Below, piece after piece: positions 57,620-64,000 of a DNA stretch of 64,000 nucleotides. How positions within the stretch are numbered: position 1 is the stretch's first letter; every line of letters starts with the position of its first letter. Both the position numbers and the translations under genes were made by a program. Location: assembly GCA_963706685.1 (NCBI GenBank), contig CAVPMY010000010.1, forward strand, positions 144,299 to 208,298, written 5' to 3'. Source of the stretch: CADEEN01 sp963706685 (lineage in GTDB: Bacteria > Pseudomonadota > Gammaproteobacteria > Burkholderiales > Burkholderiaceae_C). Below the pieces are notes generated by a model. The model had not been told where the DNA came from. It searched no databases and saw only the letters and a list, made by a program, of their open reading frames with translations.

Positions 57620-57633
57620 TTGATTCAGTTCAA
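57620..57633. promoter_or_regulatory. Crp/Fnr (DNR/NNR)-type box before nirS
   Basis: TTGATTCAGTTCAA matches TTGAT-N4-ATCAA at nine of ten fixed positions. It ends 54 bases before the nirS ATG, a typical place for an activator of an anaerobic promoter with the start site about 40 bases downstream. Confidence 0.75.
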
Positions 57634-57687
57634 GGACGCCACGTCTGCCACGAGCCAATATCTTCTGTAACACCACAAGGAGCCATC

Positions 57688-59403
57688 ATGAGAACAACGC
57701 GCTTGGCCACCATCGCATTCGCTGCGCTGACACTGGTTTCGCCATGGGCCTCGGCCGCCGATGAGGTGAAGGACCCCGGCGACGTCAAGTACCACGCCGC
57801 ACCGTCGGCGCTGGCCGACGTGCCGATGGTGCAGAGCACCAACCCGAAGGCGCCGCCGATGACGGTGGCCGAGTTCGACAGCGCGCGCAAGATCTATTTC
57901 GAGCGTTGCGCCGGCTGCCACGGCGTGCTGCGCAAGGGCGCTACCGGCAAAGCGCTGACGCCCGACATCACGCTCGGCAAGGGCACCGACTACCTGAAGG
58001 TCTTCATTGCCTACGGCTCGCCGGCAGGCATGCCCAACTGGCAGACCTCGGGCGATTTCACCGAAGCGCAGGTCGACCTGATGGCGCGCTACATCCAGCA
58101 CGATCCGCCGGTGCCGCCCGAGTTCGGCATGGAAGACATGAAGAAGACCTGGAAAGTCATCGTGCCGCCGGACCAGCGGCCGAAGAAGAAGATGAATGCA
58201 TACAACATCGACAACATCTTCTCGACGACGCTGCGCGACACCGGCGAGGTGGCGCTGATCGACGGCGACACCAAGAAGATCATCAACATCGTCAAGACCG
58301 GCTACGCGGTGCACATCTCACGCACCTCGGCCAGCGGCCGCTACATGTTCGTGATCGGCCGCGACGCCAAGATCAACATGATCGACCTGTGGATGGAAAA
58401 GCCCGACAACGTGGCCGAAATCCGCATGGGCCTGGAGGCGCGCTCGGTGGAAACCAGCAAGTACAAAGGCAGCGAAGACAAGCTCGTCATCGCCGGCGCC
58501 TACTGGCCGCCGCAATTCGTGATCATGAAGGGCGACACGCTCGAGCCGCTGAAGATCGTCAGCACGCGCGGCAACACCGTCGACAAGCAGGAATACCACC
58601 CCGAACCACGCGTGGCGTCGATTGTCGCCAGCCACTTCAAACCCGAGTTCGTCGTCAACGTCAAGGAGACCGGGCAGACGCTGATGGTCGACTACTCCAA
58701 CATCGACGCACTCAAGGTCACGACCATCGGCACCGCGCGCTTCCTGCACGACGGTGGCTGGGACTCGACCAAGCGCTACTTCATGGTCGCAGCCAACCAG
58801 AGCAACAAGATCGCGGTGGTCGACGCCAAGGAAGGCAAGCTGGTCACACTGGTCGATGTCAGCAAGATCCCGCACCCAGGGCGCGGCGCCAACTTCATCC
58901 ATCCGAAGTTCGGCCCGGTCTGGGCCACCGGCCACCTCGGCGACGAGGCGATTTCGTTGATCGCCACCGACCCGGTGAAGCACAAGCAATACGCTTTCAA
59001 AGAGGTCGCGCAGTTGAAGGGCCAGGGCGGCGGCTCGCTGTTCCTGAAGACGCATCCCAAGAGCAGCAACCTGTACGTGGATACGCCGCTGAACCCCGAC
59101 CCGAAGCTCTCGCAATCGGTGATCGTGTATGACATCAAGAACCTCGACAAGGGCTTCACGGTGCTGCCGATCGCCGAGTGGGCGGGCTTGTCGGACGACG
59201 GCGCCAAGCGTGTCGTTCAACCCGAGTACAACAAGGCCGGCGACGAGGTCTGGTTCTCGGTCTGGTCGGCCAAGAACAAGGAAAGCGCGATCGTGATCGT
59301 CGATGACAAGACGCGTAAACTGAAAACCGTGATCAAGGATCCGCGGCTGATCACGCCCACCGGCAAGTTCAACGTCTACAACACCCAACACGATATCTAT
59401 TGA
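57688..59403 (+). CDS. nirS: Cytochrome cd1 nitrite reductase NirS
   Basis: The 571-residue periplasmic respiratory enzyme that reduces nitrite to nitric oxide. The signal peptide (LATIAFAALTLVSPWASAAD) precedes a cytochrome c domain with CAGCHG (haem c) and the eight-bladed d1 propeller. The d1 active-site histidines are in EYHPEPRVASIVASHFKPEF and ARFLHDGGWDSTKRYF. The C-terminus TPTGKFNVYNTQHDIY is diagnostic of NirS, as distinct from NirN or NirF. ATG at 57688 has AAGGAG nine bases upstream. It is followed by nirM. The genes for d1-haem synthesis (nirF, D, L, G, H, J, E) are not in the window apart from a possible fragment at 59744. Confidence 0.96.
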   Translation: MRTTRLATIAFAALTLVSPWASAADEVKDPGDVKYHAAPSALADVPMVQSTNPKAPPMTVAEFDSARKIYFERCAGCHGVLRKGATGKALTPDITLGKGTDYLKVFIAYGSPAGMPNWQTSGDFTEAQVDLMARYIQHDPPVPPEFGMEDMKKTWKVIVPPDQRPKKKMNAYNIDNIFSTTLRDTGEVALIDGDTKKIINIVKTGYAVHISRTSASGRYMFVIGRDAKINMIDLWMEKPDNVAEIRMGLEARSVETSKYKGSEDKLVIAGAYWPPQFVIMKGDTLEPLKIVSTRGNTVDKQEYHPEPRVASIVASHFKPEFVVNVKETGQTLMVDYSNIDALKVTTIGTARFLHDGGWDSTKRYFMVAANQSNKIAVVDAKEGKLVTLVDVSKIPHPGRGANFIHPKFGPVWATGHLGDEAISLIATDPVKHKQYAFKEVAQLKGQGGGSLFLKTHPKSSNLYVDTPLNPDPKLSQSVIVYDIKNLDKGFTVLPIAEWAGLSDDGAKRVVQPEYNKAGDEVWFSVWSAKNKESAIVIVDDKTRKLKTVIKDPRLITPTGKFNVYNTQHDIY

Positions 59404-59417
59404 CAACGGAGATGACG

Positions 59418-59747
59418 ATGATGAAAACGCGCCACTGGCTTCCCCTGATCGCCGGCATTGCATTGGCGGCGCCTGCGGCCCACGCCGATGACGCCGCGAC
59501 GACGGCGGCGATGACCAAAGCCGGCTGCACCGCCTGCCACCTGGCCGACAAGAAGCTGGTCGGCCCGGCCTTCAAGGAGATCGCGGCCAAGTACAAGGGC
59601 CAGGCCGACGCGGTGCCCAAGCTGATGGACAAAGTACGCAAGGGCGGCAGCGGCGTCTTCGGCCCGGTGCCGATGGCGCCCAACCCGCCAGACAAGATCA
59701 GCGACAAGGACTTGAAGGAAGCCGTGGAGCTGATCCTGAAGTCGTGA
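59418..59747 (+). CDS. nirM: Cytochrome c-551/552, electron donor to NirS
   Basis: A 109-residue periplasmic monohaem cytochrome. Signal peptide WLPLIAGIALAAPAAHADD, haem site CTACHLADKKLVGPAF, the axial methionine in FGPVPMAPNPPDKISDKDL and a C-terminal helix (DLKEAVELILKS) are those of the c-551 class that feeds electrons to cytochrome cd1. ATG at 59418 is chosen because GGAG lies nine bases upstream; 59412 and 59421 are alternatives. It is 14 bases after nirS and its stop overlaps the next start (GTGA). Confidence 0.93.
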   Translation: MMKTRHWLPLIAGIALAAPAAHADDAATTAAMTKAGCTACHLADKKLVGPAFKEIAAKYKGQADAVPKLMDKVRKGGSGVFGPVPMAPNPPDKISDKDLKEAVELILKS

Positions 59748-60277
59748 TCAGGGCCGCGGTCCTCGCCGTTGCCGCGTGTTGCGGCCTGGCGTGGGCCGCA
59801 CCCGGCGCGAATTCAGACGACGGCCGCTGGCGCGTCGAAGGCCGCGACGCCGCGGTGGTGGTGCTCGACGCCGGCCGTGCGGTGAAAACGCTGCCCGCGC
59901 GCAGCTTGGCCGGCAGCGCCGAGTCGGCCGTCAGCGCCGTGCGCTACCTGCCGCAGCGGCGCAGCTTCGTCATCGCCTTCGAGACGCTGCCCGAGCTGTG
60001 GGAGCTGTCGGTCGACCCACAGGCGCCACCGGTCCACGACGGCCTGGTGCACGACTACCGCATGGGCGAAGCGCTGGCCGCGCCGGGCTTTCTCGGCGTG
60101 CGGCGCACGCAGCTCGCCGCTGCAATGCAGTTGCTGGCCGTCGATGCCGGCAACAACGCGCATTTGTTGGCTCGCAGCGTCGATGCCTGGTGGCTGATCA
60201 ACCTCGACATCCGGCGCCCGATCACAAATTTCGAGTTGGCGCCCAACCCCGAATTGAGCCTCAGGGTAGAACGCTAA
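59744..60277 (+). CDS. Periplasmic protein related to d1-type propellers (NirF/NirN-like fragment)
   Basis: A 177-residue protein with a signal peptide (VLAVAACCGLAWAAPG). The mature part has propeller-like strands: ARSLAGSAESAVSAVRYLPQ, RSFVIAFETLPELWELSVDP and DGLVHDYRMGEALAAPGFLG. To me these recall one or two blades of the NirF/NirN/cytochrome d1 superfamily, but at 177 residues it is under half the length of those proteins and has no haem c motif. GTG at 59744 overlaps the nirM stop by four bases, so it is the third gene of the nirSM operon. Options are a d1-haem insertion factor, a truncated nirF, or an unrelated beta protein. Confidence 0.6.
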   Translation: MIRAAVLAVAACCGLAWAAPGANSDDGRWRVEGRDAAVVVLDAGRAVKTLPARSLAGSAESAVSAVRYLPQRRSFVIAFETLPELWELSVDPQAPPVHDGLVHDYRMGEALAAPGFLGVRRTQLAAAMQLLAVDAGNNAHLLARSVDAWWLINLDIRRPITNFELAPNPELSLRVER

Positions 60278-60561
60278 CTGGGCGGCGCGGCCGGCTACCG
60301 CGGCAGGACTGAAGGAAAGCCATTGCGGCGCCCGCGGCGGCGCTAACATGCCTCGTCGAACAGCAGACCTTGCCTGCAGCGGTGCCTACAGACGACGCGA
60401 GCCCACGAACACTCCCCCAGGGGCGCGCAGCGCGGCGATTGCGTCCGTATGCTGACGACACAGAGGTCAGCGTGCCAGCCCGGATCGTCGAGCCGAACGA
60501 CGACGGCCATAGGGTTGTGCTGGTGATCGGCGCGGCAGTCGCCGACAAGGCATGACCGTTC

Positions 60562-62820
60562 ATGAAGCGTCCGCCAATCCAACCAACGCCGCCACGCGAG
60601 CGACTGCGCGCCGAGGCCGAGGCGCGCGCCGCGCAGTCGACGCCGCCGCCAGCGATCGAGGGCGCGGCCGCCGAACTCTCGCATGAGTTGCAGGTGCACC
60701 GCATCGAGCTCGAGATGCAGAACGAGGAATTGCGGCGTGCCCAGGTGGCACTGGAAACCGCGCGCGACCGCTACGTCGACCTCTACGACTTCGCCCCGGT
60801 CGGCTACCTGACGTTGGGCGCCGACGGCCTGATCGCCGAGATCAACCTCACCGGCGCGAGCCTGCTCGGCGAGCCCCGCGCGCGCCTGGTCGGCAGTCGC
60901 TTTGCCAGCCATGTCGCGGCCGCAGACCGCGAGCGCTGGCATCGCCACGCACTGGCGTTGCTGCGCCAGGACGATCCGAGCCGCACGGAAGTGATGCTGC
61001 AGGCCGGTGACGGTCGAGGCTTCCATGCCCAGGTCGACGCCGTGCGCGTGACGTCGCCGCCCGAGGCATCGGCAGCGCTGCGCATGACGCTGGTCGACAT
61101 CAGCGAGCGCAGGCGAGCGGACGCCGAGATGCGCCTGGCGGCGACAGCCTTCGAAACGCAGGAAGGCATCCTGATCACCGACGCCCAGGGCGTGATCGAG
61201 CGCGTCAACCGGGCCTTCGCCCGGATCACCGGCTACGGCGCTGCCGAAGCCGTCGGGCACAACGCCAGCCTTCTTCGTTCCGGCCGCCATGGCAACGGGT
61301 TCTATGCCGCGATGTGGGCGACCCTGCACCGCGACGGCGAATGGCAGGGCGAGGTCTGGAACCGGCACCGCGACGGTGAGGCCTACCCGGCCTGGCTGAC
61401 GATCACTGCGGTGCGCGAAGACGGCGCCGAAGTCGCGCGCTACGTCGGCACGATGAGCGACATCTCGCTGCGCAAGGCGCGAGAGGCCGAGATTGCCCAG
61501 CTTGCCTTCTACGACCCGCTGACCGGGCTGCCCAACCGGCGCCTGATGAAGGACCGCCTGCACCATGCGCTGGCCCTGAGTGAACGCAACGGGCACGAGG
61601 GCGCGCTGATGTTCATCGACCTGGACAATTTCAAGACGGTCAACGACACCCTCGGCCACGATCACGGCGACCTGCTGCTGCAGCAGGTCGCGCAGCGCCT
61701 CGCTGGCTGCCTGCGCGAGGGCGATACCGTGGCCCGCCCAGGCGGCGACGAGTTCATCGTCGTCCTGACGCCGGATCTGAGCGAAGCGACGCACGAAGCT
61801 GCCGCACAGGTCAGCGCCGCGGCAGCAAAGATCCTGGCTGCTCTCACCCGCCCCTACCAGGTTGCCGGCCGCGAATACCAGGGCGGCGCGAGCATCGGCA
61901 TCGCGCTGTTCAGCGGCCACGCCGCGAGCATGGACGAGTTGCTGCGCCGCGCCGACCAGGCGATGTACCAGGCCAAGTCGGCCGGCCGCAACACCTGGCG
62001 CTTCTTCGACAAGCACGTTCAAGACGCGCTGCAGCGGCGCTCGACGCTGGAAATCGAGATGCGCCATGCGGTGCAGCAAGGCGAGTTCGTGTTGCACTAT
62101 CAACCCGAAGTCGACACCGACGGACGGCTGCGCGGGGCCGAGGCGCTGCTGCGCTGGCAACATCCGCAGCGCGGCCTGATGCTGCCGGACGAGTTCATCA
62201 CGGTGGCCGAGCAAACCGGTCTGATCCATTCGATCGGTCGCTGGGTGCTGCAGTCGGCATGCCAGCAATTGGCGCAATGGTCGGTCGACCCCAACCTGGC
62301 CGGTCTCGACCTGTCGGTCAATGTCAGCGCCGGCCAGTTTCGCGACCCGCATTTCGTGCAGCAGGTGCTCGCTGCGCTCGATGGCTGCGGTGCCGACCCC
62401 GCACGCCTGAAAATCGAGCTCACCGAAAGCATGAGGCTGGACAGCGTCGCCGACGCCATCGACAAGATGAACGCGCTCAAGACACGCGGCATCGGCTTCG
62501 CCCTCGACGACTTCGGCACCGGCTATGCGTCGCTGGCCTACCTGAAACGGCTGCCGCTGCAGCAGCTGAAGATCGACCGCACCTTCGTGCGCGACCTGCA
62601 CGAAGACCCGCGCAATGCCGTGATCGCGCAGGCCATCGTCGACCTCGGCCGCGGGCTGGGCCTGACCGTCATCGCCGAGGGCGTGGAAACTTCCGGGCAA
62701 CGCGAGCTGCTCGTGCGCCAGGGCTGCCATGTCTTCCAGGGCGACCTGTTCGGGCGGCCCGCGCCCGTGCAACAGCTGATCGAGGCGGCGAAGCGTTCAC
62801 CGCGGGCACCGGCGTCCTGA
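60562..62820 (+). CDS. PAS-PAS-GGDEF-EAL cyclic-di-GMP enzyme
   Basis: A 752-residue cytosolic protein. A coiled coil (HRIELEMQNEELRRAQVALE) and a PAS domain starting DLYDFAPVGYLTLGADG are close to those of the pseudo-kinase at 4131-5315. A second PAS domain follows (AFETQEGILITDAQGVIERV). The diguanylate cyclase domain has FYDPLTGLPNRRL, DLDNFKTVNDTLGHDHGD and an intact RPGGDEFIVVL, with an inhibitory RxxD (LREGD) five residues before it. The phosphodiesterase domain has GAEALLRW, ELTESM, LDDFGTGYASL and IAEGVET. Both activities look possible, so the net output depends on the PAS signal. ATG at 60562. It is convergent with the Crp/Fnr gene. Confidence 0.93.
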   Translation: MKRPPIQPTPPRERLRAEAEARAAQSTPPPAIEGAAAELSHELQVHRIELEMQNEELRRAQVALETARDRYVDLYDFAPVGYLTLGADGLIAEINLTGASLLGEPRARLVGSRFASHVAAADRERWHRHALALLRQDDPSRTEVMLQAGDGRGFHAQVDAVRVTSPPEASAALRMTLVDISERRRADAEMRLAATAFETQEGILITDAQGVIERVNRAFARITGYGAAEAVGHNASLLRSGRHGNGFYAAMWATLHRDGEWQGEVWNRHRDGEAYPAWLTITAVREDGAEVARYVGTMSDISLRKAREAEIAQLAFYDPLTGLPNRRLMKDRLHHALALSERNGHEGALMFIDLDNFKTVNDTLGHDHGDLLLQQVAQRLAGCLREGDTVARPGGDEFIVVLTPDLSEATHEAAAQVSAAAAKILAALTRPYQVAGREYQGGASIGIALFSGHAASMDELLRRADQAMYQAKSAGRNTWRFFDKHVQDALQRRSTLEIEMRHAVQQGEFVLHYQPEVDTDGRLRGAEALLRWQHPQRGLMLPDEFITVAEQTGLIHSIGRWVLQSACQQLAQWSVDPNLAGLDLSVNVSAGQFRDPHFVQQVLAALDGCGADPARLKIELTESMRLDSVADAIDKMNALKTRGIGFALDDFGTGYASLAYLKRLPLQQLKIDRTFVRDLHEDPRNAVIAQAIVDLGRGLGLTVIAEGVETSGQRELLVRQGCHVFQGDLFGRPAPVQQLIEAAKRSPRAPAS

Positions 62821-62824
62821 ACGC

Positions 62825-62848
62825 CGGCCGTGCGATTGCGCGCGGCCG
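62825..62848. terminator. Possible bidirectional terminator hairpin
   Basis: A CGGCCG/CGGCCG inverted repeat around twelve bases, just after the GGDEF-EAL stop and about 40 bases from the convergent Crp/Fnr stop. A short T-rich stretch (ATTTG) follows on the plus strand. The support is modest in such GC-rich DNA. Confidence 0.3.
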
Positions 62849-62888
62849 ATTTGCAGTCAGCGCGCCGGAGTCATCGTCACCGTCTTGC

Positions 62889-63578
62889 CTACGGCGAACG
62901 GTAAGTGGCGAGCGCCCCTGCATCGAGGATGTGAATGTCGCGCTTGTCGATGCACACCAGCCCTGCGGCCTCCAGCTCGTGCAGCACGCGCGAGAAGTAT
63001 TCGGGCGTCAACGACAGGCGCGAGGCGATCGTCGCCTTGCTCACCGGCAGCGACACCGTCACCGGTTGGTCGTTGTCGGCCGCAATGTCGCGCAGCAGGT
63101 AGCCGATCACGCGCTGCACGCCGCTGTGCAGCGCGTAGGCCTCGACGTCATGCACCAGGCCGTGCAGGCGGCGCGAAATGCCGGCCAGCATGCGCAGCGC
63201 GAAGCGCGCATCGCTGGCGATCTCGGCTTCGACCGCCTGTTTCGTGACGGTCAGCAGCAGACAATCGCTGAGCGCCTGCGCGTTGATGATGTAGGGCGCG
63301 CCGGTGAACATCAGCGCCTCGGCAAAGCTCTGCCCCGGCGCGATGATGTCGATCACCTTCTCCGCACCGGCCTGCGACACCGCATACAGCTTGACCTGCC
63401 CGGTGACGCAGACATGAAACTCCTCGCAGCGCTCGCCGACCCGGAAGATGTCCTCGCCGCGCGAAAAACGCCGCATGACACAACCCTGCGCCAGGCGATC
63501 CAGCTCGGACGGGCTCAGGTCGGTGAACAGCGGTTGCACCGACAGATAACGGGGGATGTTGAAAACGCGCAGGTCCAT
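62889..63578 (-). CDS. Crp/Fnr-family transcription regulator (DNR-like)
   Basis: A 229-residue regulator. The cNMP-binding-like sensor domain (residues 15-130) includes FRVGERCEEFHVCVTGQVKL and APGQSFAEALMFTG. A long dimer helix precedes the winged helix-turn-helix (SKATIASRLSLTPEYFSRVL). There is no N-terminal Fnr-type cysteine cluster, so it is not an iron-sulfur Fnr; the layout suits DNR/NNR-type nitric-oxide regulators or a haem- or redox-based sensor. ATG at 63578 is favoured (MDLRVFNIPRYLSVQPLF). A box of its own type lies 50 bases upstream. It is the prime candidate to bind the TTGnn-N4-nnCAA sites listed in this window. Confidence 0.9.
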   Translation of the reverse strand: MDLRVFNIPRYLSVQPLFTDLSPSELDRLAQGCVMRRFSRGEDIFRVGERCEEFHVCVTGQVKLYAVSQAGAEKVIDIIAPGQSFAEALMFTGAPYIINAQALSDCLLLTVTKQAVEAEIASDARFALRMLAGISRRLHGLVHDVEAYALHSGVQRVIGYLLRDIAADNDQPVTVSLPVSKATIASRLSLTPEYFSRVLHELEAAGLVCIDKRDIHILDAGALATYRSP

Positions 63579-63627
63579 GGCAAACGGGTGATTGCCGCAG
63601 ATTGTGGGGGGCTGCTTGCGCGCCGTA

Positions 63628-63641
63628 TTGATGTGCCGCAA
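63628..63641. promoter_or_regulatory. Crp/Fnr-type box, TTGATGTGCCGCAA
   Basis: TTGAT-N4-CGCAA, 50 bases before the Crp/Fnr gene on the minus strand and identical in both half-sites to the site at 5450. It suggests autoregulation. Confidence 0.5.
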
Positions 63642-64000
63642 GGACAGGCAAGCCGTTCCGGCACGGGGTGATGCGGCGTTGGGGAATCGAGCGCCGCATC
63701 CCGGAAACGGGGCCGCGCCGAGCGGGCGAAGAATCCGCCGCGGCGACGAGTGCGCTTTCGCATGCCATATGTCACGGGATCGAATGTTCTGCGCCGGCCG
63801 GGACAGCCTTACCCCACGTCGATCGGCATCGCGATCCATTACGCTTGTGGCGCGCTGCGACAGGTGGTCACGGGCGACGCAAAGTCGGTCTGCCGGTGAC
63901 CACCGGATTGTCAGCGGGAGTACCGCCAAAGCATGTCTGCGTGACCGAAGACAGGCCCTGCAGATGCCTCGCGGTCGCTGACTCACCGAAATCCACCCCG
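63642..64000. other. No supported gene in the last 359 bases
   Basis: Open frames exist on both strands but none shows a recognisable motif, a ribosome site with a clear start, or an end in keeping with a neighbour. The stretch is probably the upstream region of the Crp/Fnr gene plus the edge of the next locus. Confidence 0.4.

Noticed and set aside
60370..60555. Small plus-strand frame between the nirS operon and the GGDEF-EAL gene
   Set aside because: No ribosome site, no motif, and composition no different from other frames in this gap.

Overview
The window is about 64 kb of very GC-rich DNA with dense, often overlapping genes. The protein set (FtsH, PpsA, AceK, class II ribonucleotide reductase, cytochrome cd1 nitrite reductase, phasin-like protein, CbpA/CbpM, SirB-type protein) points to a denitrifying, probably polyhydroxyalkanoate-storing betaproteobacterium, most likely of the Burkholderiales (Rubrivivax/Leptothrix/Comamonadaceae neighbourhood). 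This placement is inferred from gene content and composition; no database search was possible.

Layout. 1-8 kb: the end of a broken ftsH, a CheB-CheR-PAS hybrid, a degenerate histidine-kinase homologue, and an intact PAS histidine kinase followed by a NarL-type regulator. 7.7-11.5 kb: a CaCA antiporter and a P2-type cation ATPase in overlapping frames with that two-component pair. 11.5-15 kb: a small transposon-like element, then two tandem secreted paralogues with a His/Cys caspase-like signature. 15-24.4 kb: ppsA, an APH/P-loop double kinase, a bactofilin-like membrane protein, an HExxH protein, a CBS gene joined to the remnant of a second APH gene, an outer-membrane barrel and an accessory groEL. 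24.5-31.6 kb: an overlapping set reading cbpA, cbpM, acetyl-CoA synthetase, flavodoxin, pyruvate dehydrogenase E1 alpha, E1 beta, E2 and an acyl carrier protein. 31.7-42.5 kb: a host-attachment-type protein, an ACP-adenylate ligase-PlsC fusion, a lipase-like hydrolase, a CarS-like cytidylyltransferase, a phosphoesterase, a phasin-like protein, slipin/NfeD and a PAP2 phosphatase. 42.5-55.5 kb: ketopantoate reductase-like, acyl-CoA ligase, aceK, a YD-repeat protein, a second small element, flavodoxin, GST, an ECF sigma factor, nrdJ, two small membrane proteins and a nitronate monooxygenase. 55.6-63.6 kb: a TonB receptor divergent from nirS-nirM, a GGDEF-EAL protein and a Crp/Fnr regulator.

How the parts fit. 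Fifteen intergenic 14-mers of the form TTGnn-N4-nnCAA (Crp/Fnr geometry) precede nirS, the TonB receptor, ppsA, groEL, the acetyl-CoA synthetase operon, the CBS gene, the lipid genes, the sensor kinase and the Crp/Fnr gene itself. With redox/PAS sensors, denitrification, oxygen-independent ribonucleotide reduction, pyruvate/acetate switching and chaperones, the block looks like a low-oxygen persistence island, recalling the low-oxygen-activated (lxa) locus described in Burkholderia. That link is my inference.

Sequence quality. Several genes (ftsH, acetyl-CoA synthetase, the ACP-ligase-PlsC gene, slipin/NfeD, the ketopantoate reductase-like gene, the acyl-CoA ligase, aceK) carry clusters of frameshifts, nearly all single-base insertions, while long stretches between are clean. 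I treat these as probable sequencing or assembly errors and annotate the genes as single units.
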